Part shown: one piece after another, positions 12,306 through 23,094 of the stretch | Layout: every line of letters starts with the position of its first letter | Numbering within the stretch: position 1 is the first letter of the stretch | Assembly (NCBI GenBank): GCA_964017145.1 | Contig: OZ024849.1 | Coordinates: 3,038,001-3,102,000, forward strand | Origin: Agrocybe praecox | Lineage: Eukaryota > Basidiomycota > Agaricomycetes > Agaricales > Agrocybaceae | DNA length: 64,000 nt | Direction: 5' to 3' | The notes under the pieces: model-generated | What the model was told of the DNA's origin: nothing | The model's input: only the letters and a program-made list of their open reading frames with translations | Databases searched by the model: none | Position numbers and translations under genes: made by a program

Positions 12306-13659
12306 ATGTCCATTCACTCCGTCAAGCGATCGCATACACATCTGGCCTGGGACAATAGGTAAGTTTGCGCGTTGGAGATAGCCTTTTGACATCGCTTGCG
12401 TGCGCGACGTCGACGTTCTGATTCTTACCTTCAAGCATTCCACCGGTGATAACAATTCATTCCGGCGACACCGTTTCTTTTTCATGCCTGGACGCATCGA
12501 ACGGGCAGATTACGAAAGAGTCAACAGTGGCTGCCATTTCATCACTGGTTTTCTCGCAACTTGATCAAGTTAACGGTCCCGTTTACGTTCAAGGTGCCTT
12601 ACCTGGAGACACCTTACAAGTTGATGTCATATCCGTGGAAACTGCCGACTGGGGATGGACTGGATTGATTCCAGGATTCGGCCTCCTGAGTGATGAATTT
12701 CCTGAGCCGGCGTTGAAGATCTGGGAGTTGAATAAGGAAGAAAAATTTGCGTGGTTTGACAAAGAGAGGAATATCAAGATTCCACTGCGACCCTTTGCAG
12801 GTGAAATGGGAGTTGCGCCTGGAAAGCCAGGCGCCCATTCGACAATTCCGCCGTACGCTACTGGTGGCAATCTGGACACGAAACAGCTCGTTGCTGGAGC
12901 AACGCTATACTTGCCAGTTGAAGTTGAGGGTGCATTGTTTTCGATCGGGGTATAGGTCGTCTCTTTAAGGTTTCATGACCGTCCGTTAACCTTTTTCATT
13001 TCGTCTAAGGATGGCCACGCTGCACAGGGAGATGGAGGTATGTACACCTCCGGCATTCTAATACTATGTGCTGACGAATAGCGTACTTTTTGCAGAGGTT
13101 TGCGGTAAGATACCCCGTCTGTTTCGTACTTTTCATTTTTGAACGCCGAATCCGAATCCTAAGGAACTGCCATTGAGACGCCCATGGACGTGACTGTTCG
13201 GTTAACGATTCGGAAGGATCGCCCTTTCACTAAAACGCCTCATTTCCAAACTTCCCGTTCTAGCACTGGTGATGACGATTACTATGGTACGACTGGAATT
13301 GATTCCGACATCCGCGAGGCAACACGTTCCGCCGCTCGTAACATGATTGAGGTCCTCGAGAAACAATTTCAGATGGATCGCGTCGCAGCGTACATGTTAC
13401 TAAGCGTTGCTGGCGACCTGAGAATGCACGAAGTGGCGAGTCCGCATCTCATAATTGAAGGCGAACAACCTTGCTAATTGTCTCTTTTAGGTCGATATGC
13501 CAAATTATGTTGTAAGCACTTTACGCAAAGTTTTAACCATTTTTAAACCCACGATGAACTTTCCTTTCTCTCTTCCAGATTGGAATGATGCTGCCCCAAT
13601 CTCTGTTACGCGGACCCTCGGTGGCGAAAGTTGAAAGAGCGGATCAAGCTGCCCTATAA
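12306..13659 (+). CDS. Acetamidase/formamidase (FmdA/AmdA family)
   Basis: A cytosolic hydrolase of small amides (formamide or acetamide to ammonia and acid), used in nitrogen scavenging. It starts MSIHSVKRSHTHLAWDNS and an intron joins to IPPVITIHSGDTVSFSCLDA. The conserved core follows: NGPVYVQGALPGDTLQVD, WGWTGLIPGFGLL, PLRPFAGEMGVAPG, NLDTKQLVAGATLYLPVEV and DGHAAQGDGEVCGTAIETP, the last spread over small exons with conserved His, Asp and Glu. The tail AAYMLLSVAGDLRM...VDMPNYVIGMMLP is typical. It ends at TAA 13659, at roughly the length of the short FmdA type. The start lies about 100 bp after the PMS1 stop on the same strand. Specific substrate is not readable from sequence. Confidence 0.9.
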
Positions 13660-14441
13660 GTTGCCAGAGCGAAGCATGCTTTGTTTTCTATGAAGAATTG
13701 TGAGCTATCGATACCTATGACAATTACGTATGGAAAGCACTCCCAATTGATTCCGCTTTATGTCATCTATCGTAACAAAAAAGCACTGCATGTGTTTGAG
13801 AAAACCTCCTCGCCTGTATGCTCAGAAGCAGCTGTAGCACGTCCAGTGCTCAGCGCTCAGATCTTGGGCGTTCGGTTAGTCAGAGGCACGATACCGTAAG
13901 TTGGACCTCATTTATGTGAAACCGAACCACCCAAAGGCTAGTCCAGCTTAGTTTATGATTGTTTCTAGAGTCTGCTAAGCTTGCATTTAAAGTACTCAGG
14001 TACGAGGATTTCCATATATTGAGCAGACGTTGAACTTTTCCTGACAAGACCCGACCTTGAACGGGGCAAGATGCCACTGATAGATTTCGGCGAACTAATC
14101 TAGTCCAGATAGGGTTGGCTGGAAGCTGGTCCAACAGGCTCCTTAGTGACCCTGCAACTCGTAAGCGAATGTTGAATTTCTTATGCCAGTGACAAATCAA
14201 CATTTTAACTCTAAGGGTCAAGGTGGGACCGACAGCCGACATAAAATTAGAGTCATTTTGTTCTACATCGCGACTGGCGAGACTTTCTCCATTGGGAGAA
14301 GGCCCGCATTTGCTATTTGACAACAAGTTATATATTTGCCCATTTTATTTTCCTTGTCGCGTACTCTTCTCCACCTTCCCCGTTTCGCTTTAAGATTGGG
14401 TTCTTCTTTCCGGACGTTCTCTCCTTACAAATTCCAGAGAA
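13660..14441. other. Intergenic region, no supported gene
   Basis: About 0.8 kb. The minus-strand open frame 13880-14326 has no ATG at its start and no recognisable motif. The last 100 bases are the pyrimidine-rich leader of the G alpha gene. Confidence 0.45.
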
Positions 14442-16707
14442 ATGGAAAAGGATCAAAAAAACACTAGTTTTCAAGCGGCCAAGAACCCATATTCGGTACC
14501 GCGCTGGAATGGGGTCACAGGAGGTGAACCAGAGGAGCAAGTACAGCAAAAGTTAAGGGATTTGCAGAGAAACGCAGAAATATCGAGGGCGATCGATCTT
14601 CAGCTGCTAGAGGACAAAAGAAAATGGGACAAGCGGGCGAAAGCAGTCAAGATTCTTCTCCTTGGTGCGTTAACACTTTCCATTTATTTCGTTTTCGATT
14701 TAACTGAGGCTTCCTACCTATGAAGGTCAGTCGGAATCTGGGAAGGCAATTATAATCTCCATCTTAAAAGTATAGTTATAGCTTACTAACGTGTTTATTT
14801 TTCTCTTTTATAGAGTTCTGTTCTAAAAAGTGTGTCGTGTGTCGTTTTCTCGATATTTCTTGTCCTGATCCTATGTATGCGTGACCTCCGCAGATTTCCA
14901 ACTTGCTTTCGCCCCGAAACATTTCGAAAGCGAACGTAATATTTGGAAGATTATCATTCAACTTAATATCATTGGGTATGCTCTAGAACTTTTATTTAAA
15001 CTGAGGATCGTCGATGACGTTTACAATCATGACTTTTATAGGTCCATCAAAACTATTCTCGATGCACTAAAGGAAGAATATGAACCCAGCGGCTATCCAA
15101 CCACCCCAGACCCTTCATCAAGTTCCCTACGAAAGCTGAAGAGGATAAGGCTCGGTCTCTCACCGTTGTTCTTCATTGAAGCGAACCTGCTTAAAATTCT
15201 TGCGCCAGAATGTGCGGACTCGAGGGAGATGATAATTCGGGCAGGGACAGGATGGAAGGCGTTGTTGATCTCGAAGACTTTCCAGCCTTTCCAGCCAAGT
15301 GCCAATAAGGAGAATGGATTGACGCACAAGAAATCCCACACGACGCTGAAGCAGGAGAACGACCCTACTTACGTTCTTGTTGGGCAAAAGGACGATATCA
15401 TAGCATTGTGGGAGGATTCAGAGACGCAGGAGGTGTTAAAGAAGCGGCGCCCAGACCTTAGGAAGCTGTCTGGATTGTGAGTTTCTCCTTGGCACGTCTA
15501 TTACTCTTACTCAGTTCACATCGCGGCTGGTTAGTTTCATGGATGATTTGACTAGGATATTAAGGACAGAATATGTTCCCACAGATCGTGAGTCTCTGAT
15601 TTTTCTGTAGTTTCTCTTTCTGATTGCAACGCCAGAGGACATCATCAGAGCTAGAATACGAACTATGGGAATTGAGGAGCACCATTTTACAGCGGAAAAG
15701 GGTGCGTTACTACTTGAAATAACGTGCTTCCTGGCTTGTGCTTATAGTTTTTCGTGGTCGTTCAGTGGGCCCAGGTCTGAATCCAGATTTTTACATTACC
15801 GATGTGGGAGGTTCGCGCAGCCAGGTTCGCCTTTCCCAATATCAGATATTGTTTCCCCGCTGACTGCGACTTCTGCTGTGCAGCGTGCAAATTGGGCGCC
15901 TTACTTTGACGATGGTGAGACCATGCCCATCATTCTTTCGAGAGTTGTTATCCTGACCTTTCCTCTCGCAGTGCAGGCCATAGTATTCCTGGCTCCGCTC
16001 GCATTTGATCAAGTACTTGAGGAAGATCCTCGAACGAACAGGCTGGTATGTTGAACTTGATGTGCGGATTGGGCGCCGCCTTATAATCCGTTCTACGTAC
16101 TAGGAGGACAGCTTGTTTTTGTGGAGGGATGTCTGCAGTAACAAACTTCTCGCCCGCGCAAACATTGTTCTATTTTTTAACAAGGTTAGTGCCATGTTAT
16201 ACTCTCCGTCGTTGTTCTTTACCTTACGATCTTCAAAGAAAGACGTTCTGGCTGCGACAATTAAGTCTGGCGTCCGTATAAACAAATGGGTCCCGACCTA
16301 TGGGGATCTACCCAATGACGTCCCTACAGTGACACGATGTAAGTCCTCCGTGATTTCATGCCACGCGAGCGCAAGCGTTGATTATTGCTATGGCTCCTCC
16401 CCCTATGTAGATTTCAAGGAAAAATTCCGTGCTTACCATGTGAGTTCCCGATCCTCAACTTTTCCGAAGCTTTATTATCGAAATTCATCGGACCTATTTA
16501 CTCAACAATTTTGATCAGAAAAAGTGCTCTCGTGAACCACGACCTTTCCTTTGCCATGAGACTTCTGCTCTTGTAAGTGCGCACTTTCTTCTTCGTCATC
16601 TTTGTTTTTTATTAGCGTTGCAGGATATCAAGTCAATGTCAATCCTGCTAATCGGGGTTCGAGAATCGATATTGCGTCAGTATCTCCGGGAGGGTGATAT
16701 GCTTTGA
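14442..16707 (+). CDS. Heterotrimeric G-protein alpha subunit, divergent agaricomycete type
   Basis: A GTP-binding signal transducer acting at the membrane under 7-TM receptors. It starts MEKDQKNTSFQAAKNPYSVP. The P-loop reads LLLGQSESGK|SSVLK|NFQL only if a GC-AG intron (14746-14813) and a 16-nt microexon (14814-14829) are accepted; a perfect TACTAAC branch site lies in the first intron. Switch I is DIIRARIRTMGI (Arg finger and Mg-binding Thr kept). Switch II is ITDVGGSRSQRANW, with Ser where classical G alpha has the catalytic Gln. The guanine motif is VLFFNKKDVL and the C-terminal TCAT-like motif is CHETSALD. It ends QYLREGDML at 16707. The absence of an MGxxxS start implies no classical N-myristoylation. 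The Gln-to-Ser change is, to my knowledge, common in expanded basidiomycete G alpha paralogues. Confidence 0.88.
14746..14829 (+). other. GC-AG intron plus 16-nt microexon within the G alpha P-loop
   Basis: After GGG AAG (Gly-Lys of the P-loop) the sequence continues gcaatt, a GC donor. The intron ends ctcttttatag at 14813 and has TACTAAC about 25 nt upstream. The microexon agttctgttctaaaaa (14814-14829) then supplies Ser-Ser-Val-Leu-Lys, and the next donor is gtgtgt. Only this reading restores both the family consensus GKS and the downstream frame into NFQLAFAP. Confidence 0.7.
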
Positions 16708-16723
16708 CTTAAGCGAGAAGGTA

Positions 16724-17008
16724 CTAAGCAACGCGCTTGGTCTCCGGTATCAAAAACCTGTGGGTGATGGTCCATTGTGTCCAGCGCGGCGCCACATTGT
16801 TCTCGGTACCGACCCCGACCATTTCGACTGCAATGAAGCCTGATGAGGCTCCTTGATAATGCCACACCCGACGCTCCCCGTTCACAAGCACCGTGTACAT
16901 AGGACTAGTGGGTTCTGTGCCCCTTTTCCAATCGGCATCGCTCATATCGCACTCAACGCTACACCGCGCGTCGCTGAGACCCTGCAAATCCTCGAAAATC
17001 GCGTCCAC
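16724..17008 (-). pseudogene. Coding-like fragment without a start codon
   Basis: A GC-richer 94-codon minus-strand frame, preceded immediately by an in-frame TAG. It has no ATG before residue 22 (ATG at 16945). It reads VDAIFEDLQGLSDARCSVEC near the start and RWTQWTITHRFLIPETKRVA at the end. The family is not recognised. It may be the last exon of a decayed gene, because an acceptor-like cgtag precedes it. It is tail-to-tail with the G alpha gene, only 16 bp away. Confidence 0.35.
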
Positions 17009-17726
17009 CTACGTTCATAGCGCTCCTTTCGCATCGCGTGCTTCTAATACGCGTTTCAACGTCCTTTTCTCTTGATCCCACCCCACCTTTAAATTATTAT
17101 TTCATTGATTATTGTATTTTATTTAATATCGGGCATTGGCATATTTATTCGCTCTTACTACTATACATTGTATATTAATCACTAATTCTAATAGGGTATT
17201 ACTATATTATGGTTCTCTTAGGTCGCAATTTTGTCTCCAAGCCCCTCTATCTGCTTCGTACCCATTCTATGATATAGGCAACCAGTTTTACTGCTCACTA
17301 CTTCATTGTCCGTTGCTCCATCTTACTAGTACTACTTATGTCATTTATGTTCGGTTTAGTTGTGGAATTTTGTTCGAACATGTCAAATTTTTCTGACAGA
17401 CGTCAAGGGTTTAGAATTTTGTATATTCATTTGAAGTACACTTCATAAGACCTCATAGTAAGTATCTAATTGTTCAAATGAAAAGCGCTAACTCACTTAA
17501 TGACTCTTCTGGTTGGAATTCGGCACACATTTCTCCGGTCTCCCGGTCGGCAATGGTCGGCCGTTGGGCCGTTGGCAGCACTGGCCTAATTATGACAAAT
17601 CCGGTTTTATCAGATCACTAGATAAGAGAAACGCTTATCTGATAAACCTTTCTCTATCACATTCTGCCATCTCTTGCCTCCTTCCATCCTACAAACCTAC
17701 TTCTTTTCGTTCTACATATCCTAAAT
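17009..17726. other. Intergenic region, AT-rich
   Basis: Between the fragment and the oxidoreductase gene; no gene seen. It contains a short inverted repeat at 17605-17643 with 9-bp arms TTATCAGAT/ATCTGATAA around an inner GATAAG...CTTATC stem, about 85 bp before the next start codon. Confidence 0.4.
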
Positions 17727-19622
17727 ATGGGCGGTGGATTAGCTCCCTCATCAGACACGAAGACAATTCTTGTCTTAGGAGCCGCATATGGAGGTCAGCG
17801 AGTCATAATCTCAATATTTCCTGTTTTATTTATGGCGCAACTTCTGTGCTAATCTTGGATAACAGGCGCTCGTACATCACAGATCTTAGCCGCCGAGTTG
17901 CCTGATGGCTGGAAAGTAATTCTTATTGATAGAAACAGGTATTTCACTGTGATTTCTTTCTGTTGTTAAGTTGTTAATTGACCATTGAAGCCATGCAAAT
18001 CGTAAGTCACCAAGTCTGCAGCCTCGAGAATTGCGTATAAATGACGGTGCCCCTTTGTCGGACAGATGTCTATGTCATGCCAAGATACGCAGTACTACCT
18101 GGACACGAATACAAGGCCTGTGAGAAATTTATTCATCCTTTATTACGTTTGTGAATGCTGATATTTCTCAAGTCATTCCATACACTGAGAAAGTGTTCCT
18201 CGTCGACCCTCCTAAGCAAGAGCATATATATTTTCAAGCCCACGTCACTTCCATCAGGCCAAATTACGTCACATTATCTAGGTCTTTCCCTGAATTAGGC
18301 TTCCCTACATCCACTATTCCTTTCGACTACGCTGTTTATGCTCTCGGATCCCATCTTCCTCCTCCGCTGAACCTTTGGGGTACAACGGCTGGGAAGAAAA
18401 ACACCAAGTCTGATATAAATGAGAGCTCCGTAACTTACAACGGTTTGAAAAGCGAAGGCTGCGAATGGTTCAAAGAGAGACAGAAGATAATTGAGGCTGC
18501 ACCGACAGTGTTAGTCGTTGGTGGTGGTGCCCTTGGAATCCGTGAGTTGCCAGTTCGCCCAGACCTTTCCTGTATTCTCAACAAAACTATTTCGTAGAAT
18601 TCGCAACAGATATCAAGTCGATATATCCAGAGAAGAAGGTGACCTTATTACATTCTCGACTTCGCTTACTCCCCCGATTCGATGAGAAAATGCACGATGA
18701 GAGTATGTTGTTTTCTCGTCCTCATTTTAAAATTTGTGCAACTCACTAAATATCTTACCCCAAAAGTTTCGACAACTTGCAAAGAGATTGATATCCAGCT
18801 CATTCTTGGAGAAAGACTGGATCTCTCATCTATCGAGAACGGGTCGGCAAAACTCAACGAACAAGGCCAGAAGGTCGTTCGAACAGTTACCGGCCGCGAA
18901 ATTGCCGCAGACTTATTGGTAAATCCTTCTGTCGTCTTTTGACTTGTACGCTTACCTTGGTTTCTTCTGCAGCTTCTGTGCACAGGACAAGCACCGAACA
19001 CCGAGTTGCTCAAATCAATGGATCCAAAGACCGTGAACGAAAGCAACGGACTTGCACGAGTTTTAAAGACTATGCAGCTTCATTCATCGCTTCCCACTGA
19101 ATCATTAACTGAAGAGATCAACAAGCTCTCCGTGGAGCCTCAGGATAAGCCCCTGCAAGGAGAGTCAACGGCGTATCCTCATATCTTTGCCATTGGTGAC
19201 GCCGCCGATGCATTTGGTGCGATTCCTGCCGGTCATAACGCGTATTACCAGGTAATAAGGACTTGGCTTTATTGACGGCAATTATATTAACTATTTTTCT
19301 TGCAGGGAGAGGTCGCTGCGAAGAACATTCTTCGATTGATCAAAAACAAGTCTTCGTCCAGCAAAACAACGGAACCGCTCCTTGAATATACCCCAGGTCC
19401 ACCTGCGATCAAAGTCTCTCTCGGGCTTGTGCGTTTACCGCATTTTCCTCTCTACCTATTGTTAAAAATAATTAATTTATATTCATTGTGCAGACGAAGG
19501 CCGTCTATCAAGTTGGTGACGCCATTGGCATCAAGACGGACGGCGTACCCGACTTGCAGGCTGCACTTATCTGGCCTTGTTTCGGATTCAAAGTGGAGAA
19601 AGACGAAGACATGAAAATTTAG
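17727..19622 (+). CDS. AIF/FSP1-like FAD-dependent NAD(P)H oxidoreductase (AMID type)
   Basis: A two-dinucleotide-binding-domain flavoprotein related to AIFM2/FSP1 and fungal AMID/NDE-like oxidoreductases, which reduce quinones with NAD(P)H at membranes. It starts MGGGLAPSSDTKTILVLGAAYGG, the first Rossmann fingerprint, split by an intron after GGA G. HVYVMPRYAVLPGHEYKAF follows. The second (NADH-binding) Rossmann motif is APTVLVVGGGALGIQFA. The FAD-closing motif is HIFAIGDAADAFGAIPAGHNAYYQGEVAAKN, split across exons. The C-terminus ends WPCFGFKVEKDEDMKI at 19622. MGGG at the N-terminus could be N-myristoylated as FSP1 is, but position 6 is Ala, not the preferred Ser, so this is weak. All exons stay in frame. 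The specific acceptor is unknown. Confidence 0.88.
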
Positions 19623-19813
19623 ACTTGTTTTGTATGGTGCAATGACTGTAGTATTCGTGTACTAAAAGTTCCTCTTGATACAAACATATTACAACTAGTA
19701 TGACATGAGAGTTCTGCTCTAACCAATATTTAAGATTGAATTGCCACTACCGTAGGGCCTCAGGAGTCAGGATGTGAACGCATATAAAATATGTATAAGG
19801 AAATATGGCAGTT

Positions 19814-20721
19814 TCAGGGATATTTAAGCTCAAAATCGGTAATTTCTTCACCATCGTACTGCCTTGTACGTGTTCCCCAAGGTGTGATGGTTGGAATATA
19901 TGACCTAGACAAGACGTACAAGACATTCTCGAACGTGAGTATGCCATCACATGTATCATGGTCGAACGGCAAGCCTTGAATTTGTGCATTAAGTCGGCGA
20001 ACATTGGCATCCCAAAACAGATGATGAAGAGGTTTCACCCAGTCTTCAAAAAGCTCTTCGTTCCCCTCCAAGGGGTATATCTCTTGTCCTTGAAGATCAT
20101 CGAGCATAAGCACATATTTTGCGTAATGAGCATCGCCTTGACGGTCCCAAGATCTGAAGTACGGCTGAGTCGGATACCGTTCTTGTTGTTCAAAGTCATA
20201 ATGGACAGATGCCCAAAGCAAAACGTAGAGAAAGGATTCCAAATCGTGCCTGTAGAGGTGTCGAAGATCCTTATCCTCAGCAGTCAGCTCACGCGCCATG
20301 AAACGAAAGGTTGCTGGTGTAAGATACAAAGGATCCTTTTCAGACATCTCGCGTCCGGTTTCGTCGATTGTTGTTGAGTTATCCCATCCTATCAGCACGC
20401 CAGTACTTCGCACGACCAGTTCTTCGTTGATTGATTGATCCCAGATTGCTAGATTTCTTTCATTGATATCACGATGAAGGACTCGATTTGCAAATTTGTA
20501 AGTCTCGTGATGACCTTGTAGGAGAGTAACTTGAGTAATCATTCGAATCCAAACACGACAATATACACAGTAAAATACCCACATTTTAAGCAGTCCATGA
20601 AAGCACTCTTAAATTCTTCGATGCTATTTGCCATCCAGATGTTTCGATACTGCTGTGTAACTGGGACATGAGAACCATGACCTCGACTGTGGTTGGCGGA
20701 TATACTTGTGCGATCAATCAT
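19814..20721 (-). CDS. FunK1-type protein kinase, C-lobe only
   Basis: A short two-exon gene (20721-20583 and 20514-19814, intron gtgggt...tacaag). It starts MIDRTSISANHSRGHGS and passes into HHETYKFANRVLHRDINERN, the FunK1 catalytic loop with HRD intact. The metal-binding Asp of the DFG-equivalent is changed: GVLIGWDNST, where the family usually has a D-[FW]-D motif. The activation and C-lobe part has FMARELT and HLYRHDLESFLYVLLWAS, diagnostic of fungal FunK1 kinases. The Gly-rich loop and the VAIK-type Lys of the N-lobe are absent, and the family is normally about twice as long. It is therefore probably a truncated, catalytically dead relic or pseudokinase. A TATA box sits just upstream, so it may still be transcribed. 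Confidence 0.75.
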
Positions 20722-20766
20722 AGGGAGAATATCAAGGAGTCAGGATCTAGGGTGGCTGCGGGCCCC

Positions 20767-20775
20767 CCTTTTATA
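20767..20775 (-). promoter_or_regulatory. TATA box of the short FunK1 gene
   Basis: On the minus strand TATAAAAGG lies about 46 bp before the ATG at 20721, the expected spacing for a core promoter with a very short leader. Confidence 0.6.
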
Positions 20776-21379
20776 CTATTTGGAAAACTATTTAAACCTC
20801 TTTGGGTACCAATATTCACACCTAGTGGACCCCAATCCCCTTTGGGAACAAGGTATTTTCTTTTGTTTCCTTTGTCTGCACGGGAAAATTCGACCAAGTC
20901 CGCGCAAATAGCACAACGGCCACTGTGCATCAAGTATCTAAATTCCCACGCCAAACTAACGCGTCGCACCTGGTCGCAACCTGCTCCGCTATTTTTTTTA
21001 GACTCGCTAACATAAGAGAAGAAATTTATTTACATAGCTTGAGATCCCCGTTTCTTATAATCCGTTATTATGTTTTACAACTTCTTAGAGAATATATCGG
21101 TTTTTACATCTTCGATTATATATACTGTGTCTCCTGGGTCCTTGAGCTTTTGTTTGGAGTCAACGCGGTCGATAATAGTATCATATCTGTCCATAGGCGT
21201 GATATTTCAAGTCTAGTTACTCATCATAATACGTGCACAGGCTTGAAGTACAATTGAAGAAATAAATTTAAAGTCCTAGTGATTAAAGTAATGATTAACA
21301 TCCGGTACAACGAGTAACAACAACAACAACAAAGTCCAAGCAAAGCGAGACGACCCCACAAATACATTAACCTTCTAGG
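20776..21379. other. Intergenic region, no supported gene
   Basis: Contains an (AAC)n microsatellite at 21316-21332 and AT-rich sequence. No protein motif was seen. Confidence 0.45.
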
Positions 21380-23094
21380 CTAATTACCGACAAGACTGCG
21401 GCCGAACCAGAGCATGATGACCGTTATCAAGATGCTCCACTGAACTTGGAATTTAGTCGCATCGCTACCTCCGGCCGTACCCCCACTACCCGTTGTCGAA
21501 TTTCCACTAGATGTCGCCTGAGGTGCAGACGACGCGGACGACGCCGCACTTGCTGCGGGACTATTTGGGGCTGCATAGACACGTAGCCATTGGATTTCGA
21601 AGAACGCGTCGTTGTATCCAGATGGAGGACCAAGTACCCTTTCATTGTACTATTTCATACGAGGCAATATTAGCAATGGGAGTTACACGTATATTACCTC
21701 ACACTTACGCATGTTGTTTTGGCAACGTCTGTAGGAGCTGGGGGAGGTAATGTGCCTGTGGTAGTAGTCGGAGGCGCTTGGCCGCATACGCCAAAGTATT
21801 CCGCACCAGCCCTGTCGTTCATACATTAGAGTGCACCATCTAGCTTACATCAAGGACGCTACTCACCAATCTCCGCATAGTGTAATTTCGAGCACAAGGC
21901 TCTGAGCGTCAAAGAACTTTGGAATGTCGCATCCGTCTGGAGAATTCGGGTAACTTGCGGAGGGGGCACCCCAGTCATCTATGGACATTGAAGAGGTGGA
22001 GGTAGACGCTTTAATCGAAGCAGGAATCTGCGATCTTGGCCAGTACCAGATACTGAGATACGAAAAAGTATAATTTAGAAGAGATGCCATGCACTATTAA
22101 TGCACGAAAATGCTCACAAAATGCTTTGAACGCAGAGTCAGTAACATCCGAATAAGCAAGTATCAGACAAATACGCACCCAGAAGTATCAAACTGCGTCG
22201 CAAACACGCCTCCCCCATTCTGCGAGAACGACTGGCCAAAGCTGTTCGGTTTCGTTTCGAGGACTGTGCAGCCGATGTTGCCGGTGGCATTGCAGTTGAG
22301 CTCTCCGGGATTGCCAACCTGCTTTGTCGGATCGGTGATTTGGCTGTGCATGCATCCTGCAGTCGCATGCAAGGCCATCTGGTTTTGAGTATTCTGGTTT
22401 ATACCTTCAATAATGCTGGTAATAATTGATATGCGAAAATAATTGATAGACTCGAACCAATAACGTACTCGATTTCTCCGTCTTGAGGCCAGTTGACCCC
22501 TTGTGTCCAAAACGACGGCCAGACCTTCGTAATAGCGTCAGAATTTAGGTGCAGGACGGCTAAAAGCAACTCACCGAGCATCCAAAGGGTATGTGCAACA
22601 TATCCGTGACAAACAAAGAACCGACATTGAATAGACTCTGAGAAGTTATCCTAACCTACAACGAATGTTTGCCAAACTCTTCCTGTAGAAGAGGCATTGA
22701 AAAAGAACATACAGTGTTTCTTTTCTCCGGGTACGCAACAGTACTGAAGTTATCCACACGTAAAATTGCATTTCCGTTGGAATTGGCAAACGCTAGCTTC
22801 TGTTCCTGGGGTGCGCTGGTAACCTGGTCTTTCGTTACAAAGAAGACATCTCCTGTGTTACGCCAGTTAAATATGAGTACTGTTCAATTCCAAGCCACGA
22901 ACATCGAAATATGTACCATTTGTCGTATTATCGAACGTGCCGACCGTTGGTGCAAAGTTCCATTTGTCGAAGAATGTTGCCCCGGAGGAATCTTGCACCA
23001 AGTTGAAGGATTGTGCATTAGATTTAGATATAAAGAGCGTAACAAGTAAAAGAAGGAAACCCGAGACGGGTTCGCTGATAATCGAGCGTGCCAT
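21380..23094 (-). CDS. GH16 laminarinase-type endo-beta-glucanase, copy 1, GPI-type tail
   Basis: A secreted glycoside hydrolase family 16 enzyme acting on beta-1,3(4)-glucans of cell walls. It starts MARSIISEPVSGFLLLLVTL with a clear signal peptide. QDSSGATFFDKWNF follows, then [32 protein letters not shown]. The catalytic GEIDIIE (nucleophile Glu, Asp, acid/base Glu) is complete, with its Asp codon split by an intron (GA|C; donor gtacgt near 22473). NQMALHATAGC, GCTVLETKPNSFG and NGGGVFATQFDTSG are typical of this fungal clade. A Ser/Thr-rich linker and a hydrophobic C-terminus (FQVQWSILITVIMLWFG) suggest GPI anchoring. All exons are in frame, and it shares intron positions with copy 2 at 39.7 kb. 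Confidence 0.9.

Noticed and set aside
13880..14326. Minus-strand open frame of 148 codons
   Set aside because: It begins with TTG, has no ATG near its start and shows no family motif.
14724..14775. Loss of the Mg-binding Ser in the G alpha P-loop (GQSESGKA)
   Set aside because: The apparent Ala is intron sequence: a GC-AG intron followed by a 16-nt microexon restores GKS and the downstream frame, so the P-loop is intact.
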